64,000 bases of DNA from Nocardioides insulae DSM 17944 (GCF_000422825.1 NZ_KE383928.1:310001-374000), one strand, 5' to 3'. Counted from the stretch's first letter, positions 54,369 to 63,834 are shown. Numbers and translations are program-made. Notes: generated by a model not told the origin, from the letters alone.

Positions 54369-54983
54369 CTAGCCGCGGTGGGACCGGCCGGTGGCGCCGG
54401 CCCGGTCGTGCCGGTCGAGCAGAGCCGCCGCGAGGACGCCGCCGATCGCGCCGAAGAGGTGGCCCTGCCAGGACACGCCCGTCTGCGGCACGAAACCGGT
54501 CAGCAGGGTGCCGCCCCAGATCAGCAGGACCGCCGCACCCAGCACGATCTGCCCGACCCGGCGGGAGAAGACGCCGCGGGAGACGAGATAGCCGGCGTAC
54601 CCGAAGACCAGGCTGCTCGCGCCGATGTGGACCGTGCCCGGAGCACCCAGCAGCCAGGTGCCGAGGCCGGCCACCAGGGCGATGACGGCGGTGACGGTGA
54701 GCAGTCGGGCGGCGCCGTACCAGGCGATCGCGGCCCCCAGGATGAGGAAGGGCACGGTGTTGCCGATGAGATGGGCGAAGTCGGCGTGGAGGAACGGCGC
54801 GAACACGATGCCGTCGAGGCCGTCGGCCTCCCGCGGCTCGATGCCGCGGCGGTAGTCGAGCCGGTGGTCCAGGAGGATGTCGACGACCTCGGCGACCCAC
54901 ATCACCAGCACCATCACGCCCAGGGCGATCAGCCCGGAGCGGCGTACGTCGGCGGCGGTGCGGGTCTCGCTCGTCGCGGGCAT
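54369..54983 (-). CDS. Rhomboid-family intramembrane serine protease
   Basis: 204 aa, six membrane helices. HADFAHLIGNTVPFLILG is the conserved helix, GASSLVFGYAGYLVSRG holds the nucleophile Ser (GxSx form), and GHLFGAIGGVLAAAL carries the catalytic His. It cleaves membrane-anchored substrates. The third residue after GAS is Ser instead of the common Gly. It starts 9 bases after the disA stop and is probably co-transcribed with disA. Confidence 0.88.
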   Translation of the reverse strand: MPATSETRTAADVRRSGLIALGVMVLVMWVAEVVDILLDHRLDYRRGIEPREADGLDGIVFAPFLHADFAHLIGNTVPFLILGAAIAWYGAARLLTVTAVIALVAGLGTWLLGAPGTVHIGASSLVFGYAGYLVSRGVFSRRVGQIVLGAAVLLIWGGTLLTGFVPQTGVSWQGHLFGAIGGVLAAALLDRHDRAGATGRSHRG

Positions 54984-54991
54984 GGCGTGGC

Positions 54992-56072
54992 TCAGACGTA
55001 TCGCTCGAGGATCGTGGACTCGGCCAGCCGGGAGAGACCCTCGCGCACCGAGCGCGCCCGGAGCTCGCCGACGCCGTCGACGGCCTGGAGATCCTCGACA
55101 CCGGCCGAGAGCAGCTTCTGCAGGGTGCCGAAGTGGTCCACCAGCCGGTCGACGACCGGGGTGGGGAGTCGTGGCACCTTGGCGAGCAGGCGGTAGCCGC
55201 GCGGGGCGACGGCGCCGTCGAGGTGCTCGCCGTTGCTGAGCCCGAGCAGTCGCGCCGTGGACGCGGGGTCGACGAGCTCGGTGGCGGTGAGGCTCTCGAG
55301 CTGGCTGAGCAGATCCTCGGGTCGGACCGTACGCCGCCCGCGGGGCAGGTAGTCGCGGATGACCAGCTCCCGCTCCAGATCGACCCCGGTGACCAGTTCC
55401 TCCAGTTGCAGCGAGAGCAGCCGTCCGTCGGTGCCGAGCTCGACGATGTAGTCCTCGATCTCCCGGGCGATGCGGGTGACCATCTCCAGCCGCTGGGCGA
55501 CCACGGCAACGTCGCGCACGGTGACGAGGTCTTCGATCTCCAGGGCGGAGAGGGTCGAGGAGACCTCGTCGAGGCGCATCTTGTAGCGCTCCAGGGTGGC
55601 CAGCGCCTGGTTGGCGCGGGACAGGATCTGGCCGGTGTCCTCCAGGACGTGGCGGGTCTCGCCGACGTAGGCGGCGATGATCTGCATCGACTGGGAGACC
55701 GAGATGACCGGGAAGCCGGTCTGCTGCGCCACCCGGTCGGCGGTGCGGTGACGGGTGCCGGTCTCGTTGGACGGAATGCTGTGGTCGGGCATCAGGTGCA
55801 CCGCTGCCCGGATGATTCGGCTGATCTGGGCGTCCACGATGATGGCGCCGTCCATCTTGGCCAGCTCGCGCAGGCCGGTGGCGGTGAAGGGGACCTCGAG
55901 GGTGAAGCCGCCGGTCGAGATCGAATCGACGGTGCTGTCGTGGCCCAGGACGATCAGTGCCCCGGTGCGGGCCCCGCAGGATCCGCTCCAGTCCGTCACG
56001 CAGGGGGGTGCCGGGCGCGATCAGCGCCAACGTCTCGCGCAGCCGCGACTCACCCAGACGCTCGGTGCCCAA
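54992..56072 (-). CDS. disA: Diadenylate cyclase DisA, interrupted by a one-base frameshift as read
   Basis: Makes cyclic di-AMP from two ATP and scans DNA. The N-terminal part (MGTERLGESRLRETLALIAPG... GLERILRG) reads in one frame from a TTG at 56072, with AAGGGATC a few bases before it. The rest (RTGALIVLGHDSTVDS, MDGAIIVD, ETGTRHRTADR, AIEDLVTV-type spine, and the C-terminal HhH) reads in another frame down to 54992. Removing one C on the coding strand (G in the plus-strand run 55969-55971) joins them into a 359-aa protein of normal length. DGA and RHR catalytic motifs are intact. Either a sequence error or a real inactivating or programmed shift. Confidence 0.88.
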
Positions 56073-56230
56073 GGTTGATCCCTTCTCCTAGGCGTGTCGG
56101 GAGTCTACCGATGCCTCGTCCCTCCGGCACCCGTGACCGGCAACGCGGGATCGGACCGGTCGAGGGGCAGGAAGTCTGGACACCGCAGTCGATCCTGTCC
56201 AGGGGACCGGTGGGCGGACCGGTGGCCTCC

Positions 56231-57649
56231 TCAGTCCTCGGCCATGCCGGCCTCCCGACGCCTCGGTCTGGCCTCCTGGGTGAGCCGGGTGAGGGCCAGC
56301 GCGTCGGCCACGGTGGCGAGCTCGAAGACCCGGAGTCCGTCGATGGTGCGCTCGCGCCGGCCGGCGTCGGCGTGTGCCCCGGCGGGCACCAGCGCGAGGG
56401 AGAAACCCAGCCGGGCCGCCTCGCCGAGCCGGGTCTCCAGATCGCGCACCCGGCGCAGCTCCCCGGCCAGGCCGATCTCGCCCATCGCGATCACCCCCGA
56501 GGGCTGCGGCGTGGAGAGCTCGGCCGAGGCGACCGCCAGGGCGAGCGCCAGATCGGCCGCGGGGTCGGTGATGCGGGCCCCGCCCACCGTCGAGACGAAG
56601 ACGTCGCGCTGGTGCAGCGGCATGCCACAGTGCCGCTGCAGCACCGCCAGCACCATCGCCAGCCGGTTGCCGTCGATCCCGGAGGTGGTGCGGCGCGGTC
56701 TCTCCTGCAGGGTCGGGGTGACCAGGGACTGCACCTCCACCGGCAGCGGGCGACGCCCCTGCATGGTCACCGCCACGCAGGAGCCCGGCGTCGGGGTGCG
56801 GTGGCTCTCGATGAACAGCCCGGTCGGGTCGAGCACACCGGCGATGCCCTCGTGCGACATCTCGAAGCAGCCCACCTCGTCGACCGGGCCGAACCGGTTC
56901 TTCATCGCACGGACCATCCGGAACCGTGACTCCCGGTCGCCCTCGAAGTGGAGCACCACGTCGACCAGGTGCTCCAGCACCCGGGGCCCGGCGATGGTGC
57001 CGTCCTTGGTCACGTGCCCGACCAGGACCGTGGTGATGCCCCTGGTCTTGGCCACCCGGATGAGCGCGGCGGCGACCTCCTTGACCTGGGTGACGCCGCC
57101 CGGGACGCCGTCGACCCCGCTCGCGCCGATCGTCTGGACGGAGTCGACCACCAGGAGCTCGGGTCGCACCTCCTCGATGTGGGTCAGCACCGCGCCCAGG
57201 TCGGTCTCGGCGGCGAGGTAGAGCTCGTCCTGCACGGCGCCGGTGCGGTCGGCCCGGCGGCGCACCTGCGAGGCGGACTCCTCCCCGGTGAGGTAGAGGG
57301 TGCGGCGCTGGTAGCGGGCGGTCTGGGCGGCGACCTCGAGCAGCAGGGTGCTCTTGCCGACCCCGGGCTCGCCGGCGAGCAGGATCGCCGCGCCCTTGAC
57401 CAGGCCGCCGCCGAGGACGCGGTCGAGCTCGGGCACCCCACTGGTGTGCGAGGCGGACTCGTCGAGCCCGACCTCGCCGATGGGCACCGCGGCCGTGGTG
57501 GTCGGGGCCGCGGAGGTCCGCCCGCTCGGAGCTGCCGCCTCGGCCACCGATCCCCAGGCCTGGCACTCCTGGCAGCGGCCCACCCACTTCACCGTCTCCC
57601 AGCCGCACTCACTGCATCGGAACGCGGCCCGGGTCGTCGACTTAGCCAT
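56231..57649 (-). CDS. radA: DNA repair protein RadA (Sms)
   Basis: 472 aa helicase-like ATPase that helps process recombination intermediates. The N-terminal zinc finger FRCSECGW...CQEC is followed by a RecA-like core with Walker A GEPGVGKST, Walker B LLVVDSVQ, and the RadA-specific KNRFG motif (VRAMKNRFGPVDEVG). A Lon-protease-like C-terminal domain follows (about 340-470). The ATG at 57649 follows a TACGGT box by 7 bases. Order radA then disA is the mycobacterial one. Confidence 0.95.
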   Translation of the reverse strand: MAKSTTRAAFRCSECGWETVKWVGRCQECQAWGSVAEAAAPSGRTSAAPTTTAAVPIGEVGLDESASHTSGVPELDRVLGGGLVKGAAILLAGEPGVGKSTLLLEVAAQTARYQRRTLYLTGEESASQVRRRADRTGAVQDELYLAAETDLGAVLTHIEEVRPELLVVDSVQTIGASGVDGVPGGVTQVKEVAAALIRVAKTRGITTVLVGHVTKDGTIAGPRVLEHLVDVVLHFEGDRESRFRMVRAMKNRFGPVDEVGCFEMSHEGIAGVLDPTGLFIESHRTPTPGSCVAVTMQGRRPLPVEVQSLVTPTLQERPRRTTSGIDGNRLAMVLAVLQRHCGMPLHQRDVFVSTVGGARITDPAADLALALAVASAELSTPQPSGVIAMGEIGLAGELRRVRDLETRLGEAARLGFSLALVPAGAHADAGRRERTIDGLRVFELATVADALALTRLTQEARPRRREAGMAED

Positions 57650-57656
57650 GCCCCGA

Positions 57657-57662
57657 ACCGTA
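57657..57662 (-). promoter_or_regulatory. -10 box of a leaderless promoter for radA
   Basis: On the minus strand TACGGT, 7 bases, then the radA ATG; no ribosome site. Confidence 0.45.
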
Positions 57663-57744
57663 GGTGAGAGCGCCGACAGTCCTGGATCGAGGTGGCGGTG
57701 ACCGCTCGAGCAGTAGCCGGACCCGGGCCACCGCCGGTCGGGCC

Positions 57745-57750
57745 TATGAT
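57745..57750 (+). promoter_or_regulatory. -10 box upstream of the LacI-family gene
   Basis: TATGAT, an exact consensus -10, 45 bases before the chosen GTG. The region just after it contains TTG-N7-CAA, a weak operator-like palindrome that could be autoregulatory. Confidence 0.45.
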
Positions 57751-57794
57751 CGGGCTTGGAACGATCAACCCGAAGGTCGAACAGTGGAGGTGTG

Positions 57795-58847
57795 GTGTCC
57801 CGGATCGTCAACCGCGGGGCCGCCAGCGCGCCGACGCTGGCCGACGTCGCGGAGGTCGCGGGTGTCTCCCGGCAGACGGTGTCGAACGCCATCAACAATC
57901 CCGACCTGTTGCGCGCCGACACCCTCGCCCGGGTGCAGGAGGCGATCGACGAGCTCGGCTACGTCCCCAACCGGGCCGCGCGCAACCTGCGCACCCGGGC
58001 CTCGCACCTGATCGGGCTGCGCGCGCGGCCGGCGCCCGAGGGAACGGCGCACGCCCTGATGGACCGGTTCGTGCACGCCCTCGTCGACACCTCCCGTACG
58101 GCGGGTTACCACATCATGCTGGTCACCGACGACCCCGAGGACCGCACCGGCACCGCCGGCTACGACGACCTGCTCCGCTCCACCGCCGTCGACGCCTTCG
58201 TGGTGACCGACACCCACCTCGACCAGCCGCAACTCGCCTTCCTGGAGAGCCGGCGCGCGCGCTTCGTCGCCTTCGGCCGCCCGTGGGCCGATCCCGACGC
58301 CGGCCATCCGTGGGTCGACGTCGACCACGCGGCCGGTGCCGCGCTGGCCACCGAGCACCTCATCGGCCTGGGGCACACCCGGATCGGTTGGATCGGCTGG
58401 CACAAGGACTCCCGGATCGGAGAGGAGCGCCGGTCGGGGTGGAGCCGGGTGCTCAAGGCACACGGTCTTTCCACCACGGCGATGGCCTCCCGGGTGGAGG
58501 ACACCATCGCCTCCGGGCGCAGCGCCGCCGCCGTCCTCCTCGACGAGGCCCGACCGACGGCCTTCGTGTGCGCCTCGGACACGCTGGCGATGGGCGTGCT
58601 CCACCTGCTGGACGAGCGCGGCCTGCGGATGGGGGAGGACCTCGCCGTCGTCGGGTACGACGACTCCCTGGTCGCCCAGTGCCTCCCCGGCGGACTCACC
58701 AGCGTCCGGCTGCCGCTGGAGCAGGTGGCCGAGGAGATCGTCGCCGCGCTGGAGGGACTGCTGGCCCGTCCGTCGTACGTCGGGCCGGGGGTGCTGCTCC
58801 CGCCGACCCTGCGGGTGCGCGGGTCGAGCGGGCCGCGCCTCGGCTGA
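57795..58847 (+). CDS. LacI-family transcriptional regulator
   Basis: 350 aa. N-terminal helix-turn-helix and hinge: TLADVAEVAGVSRQTVSNAIN and ELGYVPNRAARNLRT. A periplasmic-binding-protein-like effector domain follows, with VDAFVVTDTHLD, GHTRIGWIGW, FVCASDTLAMGVL and VVGYDDS. TGGAGG at 57785-57790 lies 4 bases before the GTG at 57795 and 1 before the GTG at 57792, so the former is chosen; an in-frame TTG at 57756 is less likely. No sugar-transport genes adjoin, so its ligand and targets cannot be guessed. Confidence 0.9.
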   Translation: MSRIVNRGAASAPTLADVAEVAGVSRQTVSNAINNPDLLRADTLARVQEAIDELGYVPNRAARNLRTRASHLIGLRARPAPEGTAHALMDRFVHALVDTSRTAGYHIMLVTDDPEDRTGTAGYDDLLRSTAVDAFVVTDTHLDQPQLAFLESRRARFVAFGRPWADPDAGHPWVDVDHAAGAALATEHLIGLGHTRIGWIGWHKDSRIGEERRSGWSRVLKAHGLSTTAMASRVEDTIASGRSAAAVLLDEARPTAFVCASDTLAMGVLHLLDERGLRMGEDLAVVGYDDSLVAQCLPGGLTSVRLPLEQVAEEIVAALEGLLARPSYVGPGVLLPPTLRVRGSSGPRLG

Positions 58848-58868
58848 GCGGGAGCCGGCAGGAGATCG

Positions 58869-59594
58869 TCAGTAGTCGCGCGACCACAGGTTGACGGCGT
58901 AGTCCACCTCGAGCGCTCCGCCGGCGGCCCGGTGCTCGGCGAGGATCGCCTCGGCGGTCTCAGGGGTGAACTCGATGCGCACGACGGCGGCCAGGTCCTC
59001 CCAGGAGCCGAACCGCCAGCCCATGTCGACGACCCGGCGCTGCCAGCCGCGGGTGGACCAGAACCGCTCGACCGCGTCGGGATCGACGGTGGGGTAGCCG
59101 CGCCGGAACCAGCGGCCGAAGGTGGATCGGGTCGGGTCGTTGTCGATCACCAGCGCGGTGCCGCCGCGGCGGAGCACCCGCTCGAGCTCGGTCAGTCCGG
59201 GTTCGCAGCCGGGGCCGAAGAAGTAGGCCCACCGCACGTGTACGACGTCCACCGATGCGTCGGTCAGCGGGAGGTCCTGGGCCACGCCCTGGCGGACCTC
59301 GACGTTGGTCGCTCGGCGGGTACGCCGCCGGGCCAGCGCGCAGAGGTCGGGGTGCGGCTCCACGCCGAGGACCGAGCGGGCGGTCGCGGCGAACCGGCCC
59401 AGGTGGTAGCCGCTGCCGCAGCCCAGGTCGAGCACGTCACGGCCGTCCCAGTCGGCGGCCTCGCGCAGCGCCGACCAGAGTCGACCGTCCGGATCGGCGG
59501 CCCGGTTCTCGACCTCGTAGGTGGCGGTGTGGTGCCAGATGTTGGGGCTGGGTACCGCTCCGCGCGGTACACCGCCGAGGGGACGAGGGGTCAG
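58869..59594 (-). CDS. Class I SAM-dependent methyltransferase without a standard start codon
   Basis: About 241 aa. DVLDLGCGSGYHLGRFA is motif I, GVEPHPDL the acidic loop, VDVVHVRWAYFFGPGCEPGL motif IV, and ALVIDNDPT follows: a Methyltransf_11/25-type enzyme. The N-terminus SPNIWHHTATYEVENRAADPDG matches the usual beginning of this family, but no ATG, GTG or TTG lies in frame near it. A CTG at 59594 overlaps the upstream TGA and follows GAGG by 7 bases, so translation may begin there, or a base may be missing. A GTG further upstream lies inside the VOC gene. Substrate unknown. Confidence 0.7.
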   Translation of the reverse strand: MTPRPLGGVPRGAVPSPNIWHHTATYEVENRAADPDGRLWSALREAADWDGRDVLDLGCGSGYHLGRFAATARSVLGVEPHPDLCALARRRTRRATNVEVRQGVAQDLPLTDASVDVVHVRWAYFFGPGCEPGLTELERVLRRGGTALVIDNDPTRSTFGRWFRRGYPTVDPDAVERFWSTRGWQRRVVDMGWRFGSWEDLAAVVRIEFTPETAEAILAEHRAAGGALEVDYAVNLWSRDY

Positions 59595-60250
59595 ATCCGG
59601 ACCTCGCCGCCGGGGGTCTGGAACTTGCAGGCCTGCAGGCCGGGGGTGCCGTGCTCGGCGATCCACTCGACGGCGACGTTGGCGGCCGGCTTGCCGGTCC
59701 ACGGGTCGACGCGCGCCTGAAGGTCCTCGCCGATCCAGTCCTTGACCCGCTGCGGATCGCCGGCGATCTCGAGCGTGGTGAGGGTGACGTCGGAGCCGGC
59801 GTTGCCGGGGTGCAGCTTCCGGTCGCTGAGCCAGTGGATGAAGTAGGGCAGCTGCGGGTCGGCGATCAGGCCGTTGATCCCGATCTGCTTCCAGACCAGC
59901 TCGGTGCCGTCGGGCAGGCGCCGGTTGCCGTCGACGGCGGAGCGACCGAGTCGCTGCTCCACGGCCGGGAGGTTGCTGGTGGCCACGCACCAGCCGACCC
60001 AGCCGCCGCCCAGGGCGGCGCGGGCCTTGACGGCCTGACCGTAGGGGGCCTTGTCGGACGCGGGGTGGTCGAGCGGCTCGACGACCTCGAGGTAGATCCC
60101 TCCGCGCAGCGGCAAGGTCATGTTGCGGGTGCCGAACCGGGGGTGCACGCCCCCGTCGACGAACTCCTGACCGAGCAGCCCACCGAGCCACTCGGCGGTC
60201 GCGGCCAATCCCTCGGGTCCGGCGGCGTATGAAAGGTGGTCCAGGCGCAT
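59591..60250 (-). CDS. VOC-superfamily (glyoxalase-like) protein
   Basis: 219 aa. The N-terminal LDHLSYAAGPEGLAATAEWL and MTLPLRGGIYLEVVEPL form the first beta-alpha-beta-beta-beta unit with a His and a Glu suited to metal binding. It matches the Glyoxalase_3-like group. The catalytic role is not known for this group. The ATG at 60250 has CACAAT 5 bases upstream, a shorter gap than the other leaderless starts here. Its stop region overlaps the possible start of the following methyltransferase. Confidence 0.75.
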   Translation of the reverse strand: MRLDHLSYAAGPEGLAATAEWLGGLLGQEFVDGGVHPRFGTRNMTLPLRGGIYLEVVEPLDHPASDKAPYGQAVKARAALGGGWVGWCVATSNLPAVEQRLGRSAVDGNRRLPDGTELVWKQIGINGLIADPQLPYFIHWLSDRKLHPGNAGSDVTLTTLEIAGDPQRVKDWIGEDLQARVDPWTGKPAANVAVEWIAEHGTPGLQACKFQTPGGEVRI

Positions 60251-60343
60251 GGTCGATTGTGGTCACACCCCCTCCCGGGGTGTGAATCCGGGGTCGGTGT
60301 CTCTCGACGTCGAGACGATCCGACCGGCCGGTAGGAGACGGGG

Positions 60344-61123
60344 TCAGCGCCCGGCAGAGGCGGGGTGCACGGCCAGCCGGGAGCGGGATCGCAGGTGCTC
60401 CTCGCACAGCCGGGCGAGTTCGGCGTACCCCCCGGCGCCGATGAGCGCGGTGAGCTCGGCGGCGTGTGAGACGTAGACCGGGTCCGGTGCATTGTGGGCC
60501 TCGGTGTTGCCCGAGCAGTACCAGTCCAGGTCGTGCCCGCCCGAACCCCAGCCCCGACGGTCGTACTCGGCGATGGTGACCTCGAGGTACGTCGTACCGT
60601 CGGGCCGCTCCACGTCTCGATAGGTACGCCGGATCGGCAGCTGCCAGCACACGTCCGGCTTGGTCTCCAGCGGGTGCCGGCCCTGCTGGAGCGCGAGCGC
60701 GTGCAGGGCGCAGCCCGGGCCGACACCCGGGAGCGGGCTGCGGAAGTCCGGCCGGTTCTGGAAGATGCAGGCCCGCTGTCCGTCGACGACGGTCGTGCGG
60801 GTCTTGCGGTCGCCGTCCTCGTCGAGCTCGATCCAGTCCTGAGGCCGGACCGGCCGGGGGGGAGCCTGCTGCCACAGCGTCTCGTCGAGCTGCTCGACGT
60901 AACCGGCGACCCGGCGCTCGTCGTCCTCGTCGGCGAAGTGCGCCCCGAGTGTGCAGCAGCCGACATCGGGGGCGTCGGCGTAGATCCCGGCACAGCCGCC
61001 GCCGAAGATGCACCGGTAGCTGGAGGTCAGCCAGGTCAGGTCGCAGCGGAGCACCTCGTCGTGGTCGTCGGGGTGGGGGAACTCGACCCACGCACGGGGG
61101 AAGTCCAGGGCGACCTCGGGCAT
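60344..61123 (-). CDS. Cysteine-rich conserved hypothetical protein
   Basis: 259 aa, no named domain that I recognise. It has eight or more Cys in two clusters: [18 protein letters not shown] with [11 protein letters not shown] in the first third, and [19 protein letters not shown] and [10 protein letters not shown] further on. The spacing suggests a metal- or iron-sulfur-binding site, in the manner of YkgJ/DUF3109-like proteins, but I cannot confirm that. DWYCSGN near the end adds another Cys. It is divergent from ppx with a 75-bp gap holding two -10 boxes facing outward. Confidence 0.6.
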   Translation of the reverse strand: MPEVALDFPRAWVEFPHPDDHDEVLRCDLTWLTSSYRCIFGGGCAGIYADAPDVGCCTLGAHFADEDDERRVAGYVEQLDETLWQQAPPRPVRPQDWIELDEDGDRKTRTTVVDGQRACIFQNRPDFRSPLPGVGPGCALHALALQQGRHPLETKPDVCWQLPIRRTYRDVERPDGTTYLEVTIAEYDRRGWGSGGHDLDWYCSGNTEAHNAPDPVYVSHAAELTALIGAGGYAELARLCEEHLRSRSRLAVHPASAGR

Positions 61124-61129
61124 CGGACC

Positions 61130-61135
61130 AGCCTA
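61130..61135 (-). promoter_or_regulatory. -10 box of a leaderless promoter for the Cys-rich gene
   Basis: On the minus strand TAGGCT, 6 bases, then the ATG at 61123. Confidence 0.45.
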
Positions 61136-61186
61136 CGGGCAGGTGGGCGCGTGCCCGCGATCGCAGTGGAATCGGTGGCCGGGGGT

Positions 61187-61192
61187 TAGCGT
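61187..61192 (+). promoter_or_regulatory. -10 box of a leaderless promoter for ppx
   Basis: TAGCGT, 6 bases, then the ATG at 61199; back-to-back with the promoter of the Cys-rich gene. GGAGG lies within the 6 bases but is too close to the ATG to serve as a ribosome site. Confidence 0.45.
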
Positions 61193-61198
61193 GGAGGC

Positions 61199-62158
61199 AT
61201 GCGCCTGGGCGTCCTCGACATCGGCTCCAACACGGGGCACCTCTTGGTGGTGGATGCGCACGGGGGTGCCGCACCGCTTCCCGCGTTCTCCCACAAGGAG
61301 CCGCTCCGGCTCGCCGAGCACCTCGACCCCCAGGGGGCGGTCACCGAGGCCGGTGTCGACGCCCTCGCCGGATTCACGGCCTCGGCCATGCGGGTGGCCG
61401 AGGACAAGGGCTGTGCGGAGATGCTCGCCTTCGCCACGTCCGCGGTCCGCGACGCGGTCAACGCCGACGAGGTCCTGGCCGCAGTCGCCGACCGCACCGG
61501 CACCCGCATCGAGATCCTCAGCGGGGAGGACGAGGCCCGGTTGACCTTCCTCGCCGTACGCCGGTGGTTCGGCTGGTCGGCCGGCCGGCTGGCGGTCTTC
61601 GACATCGGTGGCGGCTCGCTCGAGATCGCCGGCGGGGGTGACGAGGCGCCCGACGTCGCCTGGTCGCTGCCGCTGGGCGCGGCTCGGCTGGCCCGGACCA
61701 TCGCCGAACGCGGAGCGGCCCGGCAGGATCCGGAGGCGGTCCTGTGGGAGGTGCGCAAGGACATCCGGGCCCTGATCGCGGACGGCGCGGGGCACCTGTT
61801 GCGGGCGGGCCGGCCCGACCACGCGGTCGCCACCTCGAAGACCTTCCGTTCGCTGGCCCGCATCTGCGGGGCGGCGCCGTCGGGGGAGGGGCCGCTGGTC
61901 AAGCGGGTGCTCTCCTTGGAGGAGCTGCGGGCCTGGACCCCGAAGCTGGCCGCGATGACCCCCGACGAACTCGCCGCGCTGCCGGGCGTCTCCGCCAGTC
62001 GGACGCACCAGATCCTCCCGGGCGCCCTGGTCGCGGTGGGCTGCATGGACATCTTCGGCCTCTCCGAGCTCGAGATCTGCCCGTGGGCCTTGCGCGAGGG
62101 CGTCATCTTGGAACGGCTGGACCAGATGAGCGTTCTCGACGAAGGAGGGGTGCGATGA
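61199..62158 (+). CDS. ppx: Ppx/GppA-family phosphatase (exopolyphosphatase)
   Basis: 319 aa, ASKHA fold. [17 protein letters not shown] is the phosphate-1 motif, [15 protein letters not shown] the middle helix, GEDEARLTF the acidic motif, and [14 protein letters not shown] the second phosphate motif. It hydrolyses polyphosphate or pppGpp in the cytosol. The length matches the short two-domain actinobacterial form (Rv0496-like). It overlaps the next gene by 4 bases (ATGA). Confidence 0.9.
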   Translation: MRLGVLDIGSNTGHLLVVDAHGGAAPLPAFSHKEPLRLAEHLDPQGAVTEAGVDALAGFTASAMRVAEDKGCAEMLAFATSAVRDAVNADEVLAAVADRTGTRIEILSGEDEARLTFLAVRRWFGWSAGRLAVFDIGGGSLEIAGGGDEAPDVAWSLPLGAARLARTIAERGAARQDPEAVLWEVRKDIRALIADGAGHLLRAGRPDHAVATSKTFRSLARICGAAPSGEGPLVKRVLSLEELRAWTPKLAAMTPDELAALPGVSASRTHQILPGALVAVGCMDIFGLSELEICPWALREGVILERLDQMSVLDEGGVR

Positions 62159-62946
62159 CCCGGATCGGTCTCTCCACCATCTCGGTGTACCCGGAGTCCA
62201 CCGCGCACGCGTTCGGTTACGCCAGTGCCTGCGGGTACGACGCGGTGGAGATCATGGTGGGCGCCGATTCGCTCAGCCAGCAGATCGAGGCGGTCAAGCA
62301 GCTCAGCGACCATCACGAGATGCCGATCTCGGCCATCCACGCCCCGTGCCTGCTGTTCACCCAGCGGGTGTGGGGCACCGAGCCCTGGGGCAAGCTGCAG
62401 CGCTCGGCCGAGATGGCCGACGCGGTGGGTGCCCGCACCGTCGTGGTGCACCCGCCGTTCCGCTGGCAGAAGGAGTACGCCGCCGGGTTCGTCGACGGCA
62501 TCAAGGCCCTGGAGGCCTCCACCGGGCTCTTCTTCGCGGTGGAGAACATGTATCCCTGGCGCGCCCGCCGGCGTAAGGGGGTGGAGATGTATCTCCCCAG
62601 TCGTGACCCGAGCGAGCACGACTTCGCCAACGCCACCATCGACCTCTCCCACGCGGCGATCGCCCGGGAGGACGTCATCGCGATGGCCGACCGGCTGGGC
62701 AGCCGGCTCCGACACATCCATCTCACCGACGGCACCGACTCGGCCAAGGACCAGCACCTGGTGCCCGGCCGGGGCGACATGAACGCCGACGCGTTCCTCC
62801 AGCACCTGGCCGCCACCGGGTTCGACGGGGAGATCATCGTCGAGATCACCACCCGCAAGGCCGAGACCAAGGCGGACCGGGAGGCCGACCTCCGGGAGTC
62901 GCTCGACTTCGCCCGCGAGCACTTCCGCCAGCCCGCGCACTCCTGA
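62155..62946 (+). CDS. Sugar phosphate isomerase/epimerase-like TIM barrel protein
   Basis: 263 aa AP-endonuclease-2 fold. [70 protein letters not shown] and HIHLTDG are the barrel strands with metal-binding His/Glu/Asp. Similar to Rv0498, which lies just downstream of ppx1 in M. tuberculosis. Substrate unknown. GAAGGAGGGG, one of the best ribosome sites in the window, stands 4 bases before the ATG at 62155. Confidence 0.85.
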   Translation: MTRIGLSTISVYPESTAHAFGYASACGYDAVEIMVGADSLSQQIEAVKQLSDHHEMPISAIHAPCLLFTQRVWGTEPWGKLQRSAEMADAVGARTVVVHPPFRWQKEYAAGFVDGIKALEASTGLFFAVENMYPWRARRRKGVEMYLPSRDPSEHDFANATIDLSHAAIAREDVIAMADRLGSRLRHIHLTDGTDSAKDQHLVPGRGDMNADAFLQHLAATGFDGEIIVEITTRKAETKADREADLRESLDFAREHFRQPAHS

Positions 62947-63088
62947 CGCGGGACCGCCCGGCCTCGGTCGGGCTGGGTCGGGTGATCCGGGGCACATCCG
63001 ACCCACGGTTTCACCGTCGCCCTCCCGGGTAGTGGGAGCCCGGCGGCCCGGTCCCGGGTCGTCCGACGATCACCCGGAAGGACCTGGC

Positions 63089-63784
63089 ATGCGCACCCGA
63101 CGCGCCCTAGCTGCCCTCGTACCCCTCGCCGTTCTGTCCCTCACGGCCTGCGGTGGCGAGGACGCCGAGCCCACCACCGCGGAGAGCAGCTCCTCCAGCG
63201 CCGGCGAGACCCCGACCGAGGCCCCCAGCGAGACGCCGACCGAGGCCCCCACCGAGACGGCGAGCGAGGCCCCCAGCGAGTCCCCGGCCGAGGACCAGGC
63301 CGCGGCGCCCGCCGGTGACCTGTCCGAGCCCGGCAGCTCCCTGGCCATCGGCGAGGCGGCGACCCTTCCGGTGAACGACGGCAAGGGCGTCCTGGAGATC
63401 ACCGTGACCGGGATCGAGCAGGGCACCAGCAAGGACATCGCCCAGTTCGAGTTCACCGGCGACGACAAGCCCAGCGACTACACGCCGTTCTACGTCCAGG
63501 TCACCGGCAAGGTCGTCTCCGGCGACGTGGTCGACTACGACCCGGCCGACGACGTCTCCGGCATGATCGGCGAGGAGGGCGCCACCGACCTGATCGAGTT
63601 CGGCGACTTCAAGCCGTGCGACGGTGACGGGTACGAGGACGGCGCCAAGCCCGGCGATCTCAACCAGAGCTGCACGATCGCGCTGGCCCCCAAGGGACAG
63701 ACGGTCGACGGTGCTTTCTACAGCGACTCCAGCTCGGAGTCGAAGTACAGCGCCTGGGACAACAACCAGATCACCTGGAACTGA
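63089..63784 (+). CDS. Lipoprotein with acidic Ser/Thr/Glu linker
   Basis: 231 aa exported. Signal peptide and lipobox LAVLSLTAC (Cys about 21), then an ETPTEAPSETPTEAP-type linker with several near-repeats, then a beta-rich domain (about 100-231) with KGVLEITVTGIEQGTSKDI and a Cys pair (KPCDGDG and QSCTIAL). It resembles the DUF4352/telomeric-repeat-like immunoglobulin fold lipoproteins common in Actinobacteria, though I cannot name a family. GGAAGGACC precedes the ATG. A hairpin lies after the stop. Confidence 0.78.
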   Translation: MRTRRALAALVPLAVLSLTACGGEDAEPTTAESSSSSAGETPTEAPSETPTEAPTETASEAPSESPAEDQAAAPAGDLSEPGSSLAIGEAATLPVNDGKGVLEITVTGIEQGTSKDIAQFEFTGDDKPSDYTPFYVQVTGKVVSGDVVDYDPADDVSGMIGEEGATDLIEFGDFKPCDGDGYEDGAKPGDLNQSCTIALAPKGQTVDGAFYSDSSSESKYSAWDNNQITWN

Positions 63785-63834
63785 CCCGGCCGGGGTGCCG
63801 CCCCACCGGCGCCCTGAACCGAGCACGCCCCACC

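Noticed and set aside
54369..56072. A single 567-residue frame joining the start of disA to the rhomboid protease
   Set aside because: It arises because the disA frameshift puts its N-terminus in the rhomboid frame; the stretch between (about 55970 to 54984) is an out-of-frame, Arg/Pro-rich translation of disA and not a real fusion.
57756..57768. TTG-N7-CAA as a LacI-type operator
   Set aside because: Only the outer three bases of each half are symmetric, and the central bases do not mirror each other; too weak to list as an operator.
59264..59572. Alternative start GTG at 59572 for the methyltransferase
   Set aside because: It is in a different frame from the conserved domain and its translation (YRAERYPAPTSG) ends without any motif.
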